A stretch of 60,000 bases of DNA from Clostridiaceae bacterium Marseille-Q3526 (GCA_018223375.1 JAGTTS010000005.1:1-60000), one strand, 5' to 3'. Numbered from the stretch's first letter, positions 17,159 through 26,078 are shown. Translations and numbers: made by a program. The notes: generated by a model from the letters alone, not told the origin.

Positions 17159-18457
17159 ATGGAACGGACAGACAGCAGATATCAGGCTTACATGAATATT
17201 TTGAAGGAGGAGCTGATTCCGGCTATGGGATGTACGGAGCCCATTGCCTTGGCTTATGGGGCGGCTGTGGCCAGACAGGAGCTGGGCGCGCTTCCCGACC
17301 GGGTGGTGGTAGGCGTCAGCGGAAGTATTCTTAAAAATGTCAAATCCGTGATTGTCCCCAACACAGGCCATATGAAGGGGATCGCGGCGGCGGCGGCAGC
17401 AGGAATTGTGGCTGGAGACGCAAAGAAGGAGCTGGAAGTGATTTCCCAGGTATCTGAGGAGCAGATCAAGGAGATCAGGGAGTTTCTGGATCGGACGGAT
17501 ATTCGGGTAGAGCACATTGACAACGGCCTCATGTTTGAGATTCTGATTACCATGTATAAAGGAGAGGACTGGTCCAGAGTACGGATCGCCAATTACCATA
17601 CAAATGTGGTTCTGATTGAGAAAAATGGCGTGGTAAAAAAAGAAGTAAAGGTAGAGGGAGAGTCGGAGAAGGGGCTGACAGACCGCTCCTGCCTTTCTAT
17701 GGAGGGAATCTGGGATTTTATTAATACGGCAGATTTAGATGATTTAAAGCAGGTTTTAAAGCGTCAGGCCAGCTATAACATGGCGATTGCCAAAGAGGGA
17801 ATGACGCATTCCTACGGCGCCAATGTGGGAAAAAGCCTGGCTTCCTGCGTGGAAAACCGGGAGGCTGATTCTGATACAGATATCTCGATTCTGGCCAGGG
17901 CGATGGCAGCCGCCGGATCCGACGCCAGAATGGACGGCTGCGAGCTGCCGGTTGTGATTAACTCTGGAAGCGGAAACCAGGGAATCACCGTTTCCGTGCC
18001 GGTTCTGGTGTATGCGGACCGCCTGCATGCCGGGGAGGAGAAGACCTACCGGGCCTTAGCACTGTCCAATTTAACGGCAATTTACCAGAAAACGCCCATC
18101 GGCCGTCTGTCTGCTTTCTGCGGAGCTGTCAGTGCGGGGGCTGGGGCAGGAGCGGGAATTGCCTACTTAAAGGGCGGAGATTTCGAGGCCGTATGCCGGA
18201 CTGTCAGCAACACTCTGGCCGTCACTCCAGGTATGATCTGCGACGGAGCCAAGCCGTCCTGCGCGGGAAAGATCGCCATGGCTGTGGAGGCGGGAATCAT
18301 GGGCTGCCGCATGAACGCAGAGGGAGAGAAGTTCCTCTGCGGCGACGGAATCGTCGGGGAGGACGCGGACGAGACCATCAGCAACACGGGAAGAGTGGCC
18401 AGAGAGGGAATGCGGGCCACCAACGATACCATTATAAAAATTATGATCGGGGATTAG
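17159..18457 (+). CDS. cyuA: L-cysteine desulfidase (CyuA / UPF0597 family)
   Basis: This 432-residue protein matches the UPF0597/CyuA family, which shares the serine dehydratase alpha fold and degrades L-cysteine to pyruvate, ammonia and sulfide with an Fe-S cluster. The start of the core, MGCTEPIALAYGAA, places a likely cluster cysteine at C25. Later conserved parts are MAIAKEGMTHSYGANVG, SGSGNQGITVSVPV and the late MICDGAKPSC, MGCRMN and LCGDGI stretches, which carry further cysteines. Upstream lie a consensus promoter, a long hairpin leader and a divergent LysR gene. A related L-serine dehydratase role is possible. The start ATG follows GAGGGAAGGAAGT. Confidence 0.85.
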   Translation: MERTDSRYQAYMNILKEELIPAMGCTEPIALAYGAAVARQELGALPDRVVVGVSGSILKNVKSVIVPNTGHMKGIAAAAAAGIVAGDAKKELEVISQVSEEQIKEIREFLDRTDIRVEHIDNGLMFEILITMYKGEDWSRVRIANYHTNVVLIEKNGVVKKEVKVEGESEKGLTDRSCLSMEGIWDFINTADLDDLKQVLKRQASYNMAIAKEGMTHSYGANVGKSLASCVENREADSDTDISILARAMAAAGSDARMDGCELPVVINSGSGNQGITVSVPVLVYADRLHAGEEKTYRALALSNLTAIYQKTPIGRLSAFCGAVSAGAGAGAGIAYLKGGDFEAVCRTVSNTLAVTPGMICDGAKPSCAGKIAMAVEAGIMGCRMNAEGEKFLCGDGIVGEDADETISNTGRVAREGMRATNDTIIKIMIGD

Positions 18458-18459
18458 CG

Positions 18460-18495
18460 GCGGAAAAAGTTTCCTTATTTTTTTCGATTTTCCGC
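18460..18495 (+). terminator. Terminator after cyuA
   Basis: GCGGAAAA pairs with TTTTCCGC. Inside it GGAAA-AAG-TTTCC is followed by TTATTTTTTT, which alone would make a short intrinsic terminator. Confidence 0.6.
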
Positions 18496-18497
18496 TC

Positions 18498-18526
18498 TTG
18501 ACAGGCGCCGTCCTGTCCGCTATAAT
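18498..18526 (+). promoter_or_regulatory. Full-consensus sigma-A promoter
   Basis: TTGACA (18498-18503), 17 bases and TATAAT (18521-18526), a perfect consensus. The next real gene starts 577 bases downstream. Confidence 0.85.
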
Positions 18527-18532
18527 AACCGG

Positions 18533-18815
18533 CATACAGAAAATGAAGAAAAGGCAGGTGTGTTGATGTCGGCAGGTTCTGAAAAGACCGAGAACAACTA
18601 ATTTCATAGAGAAGGGAGATATACGCTCTATACGGGGATGTGCTTTGGCATATTCTTTGTTTCGCGTACCCCTTTTCCGGTAATTGCTACCGGTTGTTTC
18701 TGCCTGCAGACGGCTGTATACACTGAAATAGATGAATCTTATCGAAACGAATCAGGAGATTTGGGAGATGGGAGGCTCAGGACGTATCGCTCAGTTTGGC
18801 GATGCGTCCTTTTTG
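18533..18815 (+). ncRNA. Leader RNA with tiny ORFs ending at a terminator, upstream of the MutS2-like gene
   Basis: The predicted transcript begins near 18533. It carries two overlapping mini-frames, MKKRQVC (18543-18566) and MSAGSEKTENN (18566-18601, joined TGATG). A further frame opens at 18638 with MCFGIFFVSRT. A hairpin CCGGTA/TACCGG lies at about 18678-18694. The RNA ends at an 11-bp intrinsic terminator. The design resembles ribosome-mediated attenuation leaders of antibiotic-inducible genes, but I cannot name a family. A free small RNA is the alternative. Confidence 0.5.
18779..18815 (+). terminator. Strong intrinsic terminator inside the leader
   Basis: GGACGTATCGC (18780-18790) pairs with GCGATGCGTCC (18799-18809), 11 pairs with one G-U, loop of eight, followed by TTTTT. 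It ends transcripts from the 18498 promoter before the MutS2-like gene unless it is bypassed. Confidence 0.85.
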
Positions 18816-18958
18816 CTTCCAGGGAAATTTTTCTATGAGTCAAACATGCGGAATGCGCGTATTTGCGCGCTCTGTGCTTTGTCCTCCCCAGACCGTTTGA
18901 GATCCCGCGCTGGAAAACGGCGTGCTTTCTATGTGGAGAATGAAGAGATAAGAAAAGG

Positions 18959-18999
18959 AAAACGCAGGTTTTGTCTGAGTCAGGCAGAAGCTGCGTTTT
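18959..18999 (+). terminator. Second terminator-like hairpin before the MutS2-like gene
   Basis: AAAACGCAG (18959-18967) pairs with CTGCGTTTT (18991-18999). The T tract is part of the stem. The hairpin lies 105 bases before the gene start. Confidence 0.55.
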
Positions 19000-19103
19000 C
19001 GCGTCTTTGGGAGAAGATAAGGAGATAATCATTTAAAGAAAATTTATTCAGAAGAAAACGATTCGGAAAAATAAAGCGGAAAGCAGAAAAAGGAGTATTT
19101 TAA

Positions 19104-21002
19104 ATGGCAGATACAGAAGCATTATTAGAATTTAATAAAATAAAAGAAATATGGAAGGAACTGGCTCTGACTGAATGGGCGAGGAAACAGATTGACGAGG
19201 CTGTCCCTCTGATGGAGGAGACGAAGGTGCGGGCCAGACTGCGGGAAACTACGGAAGCTAAGAAAATGATGGAAGTTTACGGCCAGCCGCCTCTCGTATC
19301 CCTGGAGGGCGTGAAGGAGTGGATGAAAACAGCAAAGATCGGCGGATGCCTGACGCCGGAACAGCTGGCGGCCGTGTCCAGAATGAAGCAGTATTTAAAC
19401 AGGGGAAAGGCCGCAGGCATTTCCATGGCCTGGTACGAGGAAAATCTGGACAGCTGCGAGGAATTGAGAAGGTCTATCCATGAACAGATCCGAAACAGCA
19501 GGGTGGACGATAACGCATCAAAATTTCTGAAATCCTGCCGTATGGATATGGAGCGGGAGGAGCGGGCCATGAGAGAAAAGGCCGATGCGGCGATCCGGGG
19601 CAACAAGGCCTATATGGCCGACAGCTTCAGCACCATGAGAAACGGCCGTATGTGCATCCCGGTAAAGGCAGAGTTTAAAAACAGGATTAAGGGTACAGTC
19701 ATCGGACAGTCCGCCACAGGAAGTACTGTCTTTCTGGAGCCGGCCTCAGCGGCCCGCCACGCAGAAGCGCTGGAGCTGTTAAAAATTCAGGAGGAAAACG
19801 AGGTGCTCCGCATTCTCTATGTTCTGACAGGCCTTGTATACGACTGCCAGGAAATCATGGAGCAGAACGTCCGCACTATGGAAAAGCTGGATTTCATGTT
19901 TTCAAGGGGAAAACTGAGCTTTCGGTACGACGGAACAGAGCCGTCCATCAATCTGGAGAGGAAAATTGTTCTGAAGGACGGACGTCACCCGCTGATGGAG
20001 AAAGAAGTCAGTGTTCCATTGCAGTTTTCTGTGGGAGAAGGAGTAAATGGCATTGTTATCACAGGGCCGAATACAGGGGGAAAAACGGTAGCCATCAAAA
20101 CAGTGGCTTTAAACTGTATGATGGCCCAGTCTGGCCTTCACACGGCCTGCAGAGAGGCGGATATCTGCATGAACTCCAATTTCCTCTGCGACATTGGAGA
20201 CGGGCAGAGTCTGTCAGAGAATCTGTCCACCTTTTCCGCCCACATTGCTAATGTGCTGGATATCCTGAAGAAAGCGGGAAAAGACAGTCTGGTAATAATG
20301 GACGAGCTGGGATCCGGCACAGATCCGGCGGAAGGCATGGGCATCGCCGTGGCGATTTTAGAGGAGCTGAAAAAGAGCGGCGCGCTGTTTCTGGTAACGA
20401 CCCATTATCCGGAGGTGAAGCAGTACGCTGACAGGACTCCGGGTATTTTAAATGCTAGAATGACTTTTGATAAGGAAAGCTTAAAGCCAACCTATCAGCT
20501 GGTCATCGGAGAGGCAGGAGAAAGCTGTGCCTTCTATATTGCGGGGAAAATGGGAATGCCGGAGGAAATGCTTAAAAACGCGGCCAGGGCGGCCTATGGC
20601 TCAGAAGAACTTCCGGAAGCGTTAAAGAGCCAGATTTCAGAAAACAGCCTGGTAAGGGAGAAGACGGGCGGTATCCGGAAGGCGAAAAAGACAGCCGGGG
20701 CAGGGGTGAAAGCACCGAAGTACCAGTTGGGAGACAGCGTAATGGTGCTGCCGGATAAAAAAATCGGAATCGTCTGCCAGCCGGAGAATGAGAAAGGCGT
20801 CCTGCGGGTTCAGCTGCCCGGAAAAAAGATTTATATTAACCACAAGCGGGTGAAGCTCCATGTGCCCGCCGACCGGCTCTACCCGGAAGGTTATGACTTT
20901 TCCATTATTTTCGATACGGTGGAGAACCGGAAACTGCGCCATCAGGTGGAGCGGGGGAAGATGATAGAGAGGGAGATTGTGGAGGAGACGGTAGGGAAAT
21001 AA
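19104..21002 (+). CDS. MutS2-like ATPase without Smr domain
   Basis: This 632-residue MutS-family ATPase is of the MutS2 branch. The helical lever/clamp region spans about 1-300. Walker A is GPNTGGKT (321-328) and Walker B is VIMDELGSGTDPAEG (D400, E401). A small KOW-like beta domain follows at about 538-590 (QLGDSVMVLPDKK). Full MutS2 proteins (~780 residues) end in an Smr nuclease domain, which is absent here. MutS2 acts on branched DNA and, in Bacillus, on collided ribosomes. The long leader with small ORFs and terminators suggests control by translation. The start follows AAAAAGGAGTATTTTAA. Confidence 0.8.
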   Translation: MADTEALLEFNKIKEIWKELALTEWARKQIDEAVPLMEETKVRARLRETTEAKKMMEVYGQPPLVSLEGVKEWMKTAKIGGCLTPEQLAAVSRMKQYLNRGKAAGISMAWYEENLDSCEELRRSIHEQIRNSRVDDNASKFLKSCRMDMEREERAMREKADAAIRGNKAYMADSFSTMRNGRMCIPVKAEFKNRIKGTVIGQSATGSTVFLEPASAARHAEALELLKIQEENEVLRILYVLTGLVYDCQEIMEQNVRTMEKLDFMFSRGKLSFRYDGTEPSINLERKIVLKDGRHPLMEKEVSVPLQFSVGEGVNGIVITGPNTGGKTVAIKTVALNCMMAQSGLHTACREADICMNSNFLCDIGDGQSLSENLSTFSAHIANVLDILKKAGKDSLVIMDELGSGTDPAEGMGIAVAILEELKKSGALFLVTTHYPEVKQYADRTPGILNARMTFDKESLKPTYQLVIGEAGESCAFYIAGKMGMPEEMLKNAARAAYGSEELPEALKSQISENSLVREKTGGIRKAKKTAGAGVKAPKYQLGDSVMVLPDKKIGIVCQPENEKGVLRVQLPGKKIYINHKRVKLHVPADRLYPEGYDFSIIFDTVENRKLRHQVERGKMIEREIVEETVGK

Positions 21003-21488
21003 ATAGTAAAAAATAGTCATAAAATATAGGCTATATTAGATAAAATCTACAGTTCTTGTAACTAGCTGCGTTTTTCGGCTCGGTTCGTGCATCTATTATC
21101 CGCCATTCGCGAAAACTCGCCTTACGGTTCAAACACTTCGCTCGGCGGCGGAAATTAGCATGAACCTCCCAGCGAAAGCCTCACTATTATTACCAGAACT
21201 GTAGATTTCTTGCTTTAAATGACAGATAGGTGAAGAAGCAGAGATTATTGATTTATTAACTATTTGTTGTGGGAGGAAATGACGAAAAATAGGAGTTATA
21301 TGGTATAATAACGTCAGATATTATACCGCGCCGGTTTGAGCGAGCGCAACGAAGCAGGTACAAATTCAAACCGTGTGCATCTGCCGGAGGCTCATATCTG
21401 CAGAGCAGATATGGTATAATGTAACTATCAGTTAAAACCGGAGAATGATACAAACAGTATTCCACAATATGTATGACTTTGAAGGAGG
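21003..21488. repeat. Intergenic region with long inverted repeats and palindromic -10-like motifs
   Basis: AATCTACAGTTCT near 21043-21056 is the reverse complement of AGAACTGTAGATT near 21197-21210 and bounds a ~140-base region rich in TCGC/CTCGG words. Further right, GGTATAAT (from 21302) and ATTATACC form a palindrome, followed by ATATCTGC-aga-GCAGATAT and a second GGTATAAT. These motifs could supply promoters for the repeat gene. I see no coding gene. The arrangement resembles a small non-autonomous inverted-repeat element, but no target-site duplication is evident. Confidence 0.4.
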
Positions 21489-21494
21489 ATGGAT

Positions 21495-22940
21495 ATGGCA
21501 GGTAAAAAAAACAGCGGAAAAAAAGAAGAGATAATAGAAGTGAATCTGGCAACAATAGACAGGAAGAGAATGGAATACCGATGGGGGATGGAGAGCTTTT
21601 TTAGAAGCCATAAAATAGAAGCAGAGAACTATAAAGAAGCCCTGGGAAGATATGGGGAGTCCTGCCTCGTATTCATGTCAGAGAAGGACATTAAAAAAAT
21701 AGAAAAGGAGAAAAATATAAATGTAAAAAGAATACCGTATATTAATCTTCATAAAATCAGGAGAGAAAAGCCGCTTGGAAGATGGATGGTCAATAAATTT
21801 TTCAAAAACTGCGAAATCAGAGAAAATAGGTATAAAAAAGAGCTTGAAGCTTATAATGAGGCTTGCAGACTGCATATGAAACCGGAAGAGATTGCAGTGA
21901 TTGCGGAGAAACTGCAGTGTAGAACATCAGAATTTGCATTTTCTGAAGAGATAGTGGATTTGTCTGAAATAAGGAGAAGGCTGGAGGAGACAGCACTAAA
22001 AGAAATTTTTATTGAATGTGGGATAGATATCAATAAATATGACGATAAGTTTTTTGATAAAGTAAATAGCTTGAGATTGCAAATGACGCTGAAGGACGTA
22101 AAAAAAATTGCAGAAATATTGCAGTGTGAAGCGACAAAACTTCTAAACTCTGATAATCAAGTTAATTTGTCTGAGATAAAAAGAAGGATTAAGGATAAAA
22201 AATTAAAAGAATTTTTTGATGAATGTAAGATAGATATCAATAAATATGAGGACAATATTTATGAGCAAGCCAGAAAATTGCAGATGAATGATGATGACAG
22301 AAGCGTGATTGCAAAAAAATTGGAGTGTGAAGAAAAAGATATTTTAGACACTGATAATAAGGTGAATTTGTCTAAAATAAAGAGAATGATTAAACCAAAA
22401 AATTAAAAGATTTTTTGCAGAATGCGAAATTGATATCAATAAATATGAAGATGATATTTATAAACAGGCCACAAATTGCAGATGGATGACAAAGACAGAG
22501 AAGTAATTATAGGGAAATTTCGGAATCCAGTAATAAAAAAATTTTTAAATTTAGAAGAATCCAAATTTAAAGTAAAGTTATCAAAGCTAAGAAATCAGCC
22601 TGAAGTAAAAACACTAAAAGAATTTTTGAATGAAAAAAAGGTTGATATTGGTAAATATAGAGATATTCTTTCTGCGAATACTATACTGATGGATGTAAAA
22701 GATACGGAAAAAGTTATAGAGGAACTGCAGTGTAAAGTAGAAGAAATTTAGAGTTGAGTCATCAGAACTTATAGTGAAATATCAAAATTAAAACAACAGA
22801 TAGAAGAAAAGGAGTTAATAAAAAAGAGGCATTAGAAGATTTTTATTCTGTTTTTAGAGCTCTGAAGAAGAGTGACAGTGATTTTAGAGTGTGAAAAGAG
22901 ATTTTTTATTGCAAAAGTTTTTTGAAAATATACTATTAAG
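21495..22940 (+). pseudogene. 5' part of a broken gene for a tandem ~60-residue repeat protein
   Basis: The ATG at 21495 follows AAGGAGG. The reading frame encodes repeats of about 60-66 residues with the pattern V(N/D)L-x2-I-K/R...L-x2-FF-x2-C-x-I-x4-Y...L-x-M-x3-D-x3-IA-x2-LQC-x4-L. About seven copies fall in this part. The frame stops at 22404. Compared with the previous repeat, three single A bases are missing (runs at 22397-22402, near 22410 and near 22473). After them the original frame resumes to 22751, where in-frame TAG and TGA follow. Another base is lost in the A run near 22825. The copy is AT-rich, unlike its surroundings. Single-base errors in homopolymers are an alternative for some lesions, but not for the substitution stops. 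Confidence 0.7.
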
Positions 22941-24773
22941 ATGGATAGATATGAGGAGGAAATTTATAATCAGATTTATATGTTGAATATAAGTCTTGAA
23001 GATGCAGAAAAGTTGCAGTATAAGTTTTCAAATATAGATGTCTCAGAAGTTGTAGATTTATTTGAATTAAAACAAAGAATAGAAGAGAATGCAATAAAGA
23101 GCTTTTTTGCAGAACATAAAATAAAGGGATATGATCAGGCGATACAGACCTATGAAAAGAGCGGATTTATTAAGGCAAAAAGAGCAGATATAGACAAAAT
23201 AGAACAGAATAAAAAACTTCAGGAAAAAAGCTTTGTAAAAAATGCTGTAGATTTATATGCTATCCAGAGTCAGTTGAAGGAGCAAGAGAGTATAGGACAA
23301 CTCTTCGAGAATTGCGGAATTGGGATACAAAATTATAAAGAAGAATTGGATTTGACAATGAAAGAAGATGATATAGAGAAGCTGGCCAAAAGCCTTCAGT
23401 GTAAAAGAGAAGAGATAGAAATAGAACAGAAACAAGTAAATCTGTTACAAATCGAAGAAAAAATAGAAAAAATAGCAAGGGAAAAGTGGAGTACATTAGA
23501 AGGATTTTTCAAAAGTATCGGAGTGAATGGGGATTATTGGGAAAAAATTGATCAATATGAAAACCAAGATTTTATAGAATGCAAGTTAAGCTGGATTGAT
23601 AAAATTAGCGATAACATAATTTATTATAGCTCAGGTAAATGTAAAGGCGACTGGAGGGATTTATTATGTAAAGATGAAATGAATTATATTCAAGAATGCA
23701 TAAATAAATCGAAATATTATAATAAAAGTTCAAAAGAAAATAATCTGAAAAATCTGGCGAAAAATTTTGGCTGTACATTAGAAGAACTTCCAGAAAAACT
23801 CGGAAAAGAGAAATATAAAGTAAAAGCTGTTGAGTTGGAAAGAAAACAGAAATACATACATGTAGAATGGCAAGAGGGAAGCATATATAAGACATTATCA
23901 AAGTTATTGAAAGATGAATTAGAAGATACAAAACTTTTACAGTCTCAAAGCCGCACATTTAACAATCATAGGATAATACCTATAAAAAAAGAAGACTGTA
24001 AAAAAATTGTAGATGCCTTAACATGTAATATAAATGATATAAGTGATGAAATGGTTGACTGGGATTTTAAAAATAATCCAGAATTAAGGGAAAATAGTGT
24101 ATTAAGTGTTACAAATAGAAGTCATATAGATTTTTCCGGAATATGTAGAAAAAGAAGAGAGGCTGAAGAGAAACAAAGGACTACCTGTAAAATACAACGT
24201 TCTATATTAGCGCAGATAGCAAACTCCAAGGGGTATGAAACAGAGGATTTAGAAGCACGGGATATAGATGTAGTGAAGGATAATATAAAAGAAGAGCTGT
24301 CCAAATATTCAACGCAAATGAAAAGAAAAATTTTACAGGAATTACTGGAAGAGGCATCTAACAGAATAGAATACATCAAGACAGAGACTGGATATGATTG
24401 CGTTATATATTTTAAAGGGGAAAAATATGATATTACAGATATTCCAGAATTGCCGGAAGGCGAAGATATTGTGCAACATTTGACGAATGCAATTGAAAGT
24501 GATTTGGCTGAAAGAATGAATGAGATTCCTGGGGATGTCTACGAAGAATTCCATAAACTACCTATGGAAAAAATAGAAGTGAGTGAGAAGCAGCTGTCCC
24601 CCCAAGAATGCCAGATTGTCTTGGAAAAAATTATTCTACTATTGGAGCGCATGGACGATGACTGCAAAACTGAGGAGGAACAGCGGAAGGTAGCTTACAA
24701 CGAAATGCCACCGTTTACACAGGAGATGTGTGATTACTACGAAGTTCCAAATCCGTTTAATATCGAAGAATAA
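22941..24773 (+). CDS. 3' part of the repeat protein gene (610-codon open frame, no own ribosome binding site)
   Basis: This frame continues the repeat protein after the damaged stretch. The first ~200 residues hold about four more copies of the module (for example VDLFELKQRIEENAIKSFF and VDLYAIQSQLKEQE...LFENCGIGIQNY...DIEKLAKSLQC). The rest (~250-610) is divergent, highly charged and helical, with a DKI/CKKIVDALTC stretch and an acidic C-terminal end. No Shine-Dalgarno sequence precedes the ATG at 22941, so it is probably the remnant tail of a ~1,090-residue protein. The module ends recall the last helices of XRE HTH domains (DxxxIAxxLxC). I recognise no named family. Confidence 0.55.
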   Translation: MDRYEEEIYNQIYMLNISLEDAEKLQYKFSNIDVSEVVDLFELKQRIEENAIKSFFAEHKIKGYDQAIQTYEKSGFIKAKRADIDKIEQNKKLQEKSFVKNAVDLYAIQSQLKEQESIGQLFENCGIGIQNYKEELDLTMKEDDIEKLAKSLQCKREEIEIEQKQVNLLQIEEKIEKIAREKWSTLEGFFKSIGVNGDYWEKIDQYENQDFIECKLSWIDKISDNIIYYSSGKCKGDWRDLLCKDEMNYIQECINKSKYYNKSSKENNLKNLAKNFGCTLEELPEKLGKEKYKVKAVELERKQKYIHVEWQEGSIYKTLSKLLKDELEDTKLLQSQSRTFNNHRIIPIKKEDCKKIVDALTCNINDISDEMVDWDFKNNPELRENSVLSVTNRSHIDFSGICRKRREAEEKQRTTCKIQRSILAQIANSKGYETEDLEARDIDVVKDNIKEELSKYSTQMKRKILQELLEEASNRIEYIKTETGYDCVIYFKGEKYDITDIPELPEGEDIVQHLTNAIESDLAERMNEIPGDVYEEFHKLPMEKIEVSEKQLSPQECQIVLEKIILLLERMDDDCKTEEEQRKVAYNEMPPFTQEMCDYYEVPNPFNIEE

Positions 24774-24792
24774 CCTAAATAAGAGAAGGCTG

Positions 24793-24817
24793 GACTGACA
24801 ACAGTTCAGTCTTTTTT
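24793..24817 (+). terminator. Terminator after the repeat gene
   Basis: GACTGA pairs with TCAGTC around a seven-base loop and is followed by TTTTTT. Confidence 0.8.
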
Positions 24818-24864
24818 ATATTGTCAAGTTATTTCCTTGGAAGGCAGCCATCCAATTCATCTTC

Positions 24865-24893
24865 TTTCTGGATGAGGCAGCTTTCGTTATAAT
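24865..24893 (+). promoter_or_regulatory. Candidate promoter of the nine-gene operon
   Basis: TATAAT (24888-24893) with a weak TTTCTG -35 at 17-base spacing, about 56 bases before the first start codon. Confidence 0.5.
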
Positions 24894-24948
24894 TATGATA
24901 AAAATACACATCAGCTGCCGGTACATAACCGCAGCAAAAGGAGGACAA

Positions 24949-25584
24949 ATGGAGAAAACTGTAACCCCCTATATGCTTCCGACCACAGAGGAATATCTCT
25001 GCGTCTTAGAGCATCTGTCTCAAGAGATGGCCGCGGGGGAATTTCCAGGAATCTGCCAGATCAGCAGTCTCTTCCTCTTCGCATATTTGAGAAAGCAGGG
25101 TATAGAGGGCAGGATTATTTGCGGAGATTATGAAGAGAAGGGAGAGCTATCGCCCCATTTCTGGGTAGAAACGGAAAAGGAGATTGTCGACGGCACGACA
25201 GTGCAATTTAAAATGGGAACTATTGATAAGTGCCCGCTTTTTCTTCTGAAAAGAAACGTTTCTTTGGGGACAATACCAATGAGGTATTCCAATACGGACA
25301 GGCATTATGTAAACAAAATGGAAGCGTATATTCCTTCAAAAATGAGTGATTTTTTGGAAAAGAATAGTGAGTATATGGAGCGCGATTTGAAAAGCTCGGC
25401 AGAGTTTTTTATTGCCAGCCAGTACAGGGAAATCCAGCATGATCTTTTGCGTATGGCCTGGTCCAGCCTTTATAAAAAGAATAAAATTTACCTGGGATGG
25501 ACGTTAAATGATTTTTTGAACCGGAGTTTGGAGTACCAAAAACGCCATGGAATCAATCCAATCGATTATGTTGAACGCTATTAA
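24949..25584 (+). CDS. Transglutaminase-like cysteine enzyme, unknown role
   Basis: The start is the ATG at 24949 behind AAAGGAGGACAA, giving 211 residues. The order Cys-His-Asp seen in transglutaminase-like folds is present. C36 sits in a helix start (FPGICQISSLFLFAYL), H70 in SPHFWVE, and D81 in IVDGT, with the spacing expected of a compact papain-like core. The family includes peptidases, crosslinkers and RiPP leader proteases. No precursor peptide was seen nearby. The C-terminal half is helical and unrecognised. It heads a run of nine same-strand genes with short gaps. The fold call is from motif pattern only. Confidence 0.5.
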   Translation: MEKTVTPYMLPTTEEYLCVLEHLSQEMAAGEFPGICQISSLFLFAYLRKQGIEGRIICGDYEEKGELSPHFWVETEKEIVDGTTVQFKMGTIDKCPLFLLKRNVSLGTIPMRYSNTDRHYVNKMEAYIPSKMSDFLEKNSEYMERDLKSSAEFFIASQYREIQHDLLRMAWSSLYKKNKIYLGWTLNDFLNRSLEYQKRHGINPIDYVERY

Positions 25585-25607
25585 TTCAGAAGAAAGAGGG
25601 AAATAGA

Positions 25608-26078
25608 ATGCTAAAAATCAGACTGCGCCCCAATAAGCTTCTTCTGGCAAAGCAGCAGATCCAGATATATGGAGAAGAAAAAGCCAGAGAAGAAGTAAAG
25701 GCATGGATTTTAAAAAATCTGGTAAAAGAAGAAAAAATTGTTTTTTCGAAAAACGCCTGTAAAATGCAGGATACGATGGTTGATGCGGTAATGGTTTACA
25801 GTCTGCATGAGCCGGAAATCAGTATTGAGAATCTGACGGTTCCTGAGCTTACCAGCCAGGGGATTGTATACGGAGTTGAAACTCCAGTAAAGGACGTTTT
25901 ATCAGATAAGGATGTTCTGATAGAGGCGAGAGCTGTGAAAAATGAAAAAGGATGTTTTGTATGCATTGTCAGATATCCGGAATTTGAGGGCTGCTGGATT
26001 TTGGAGGAAAGCAGGGAACCGGCGCTTTCTTTGGAAGGAGAGCGTCCAAATGCTCTGCTGGATTCGGGGAATAAATAA
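25608..26078 (+). CDS. Unrecognised protein, nine-gene operon
   Basis: This 156-residue soluble protein starts 23 bases after the transglutaminase-like gene, behind AGAGGG. The N-terminal third is basic and helical (LLLAKQQIQIYGEEKAREEVKAW). The remainder alternates short beta-like segments (VDAVMVYSL, GCFVCIVRYPEFEGCWIL), with a few cysteines that do not form a metal-site pattern. No signal peptide or membrane segment is seen. I do not recognise a family. Position suggests a shared role with its neighbours. Confidence 0.6.
   Translation: MLKIRLRPNKLLLAKQQIQIYGEEKAREEVKAWILKNLVKEEKIVFSKNACKMQDTMVDAVMVYSLHEPEISIENLTVPELTSQGIVYGVETPVKDVLSDKDVLIEARAVKNEKGCFVCIVRYPEFEGCWILEESREPALSLEGERPNALLDSGNK

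Noticed and set aside
18732..19028. A 98-codon frame upstream of the MutS2-like gene
   Set aside because: It runs through two terminator hairpins and has no ribosome binding site, so it is unlikely to be a real protein.
21495..24773. CRISPR-like repeat array
   Set aside because: The repeats are coding modules of ~190 bases that diverge strongly; there are no short identical repeats with unique spacers and no cas genes.
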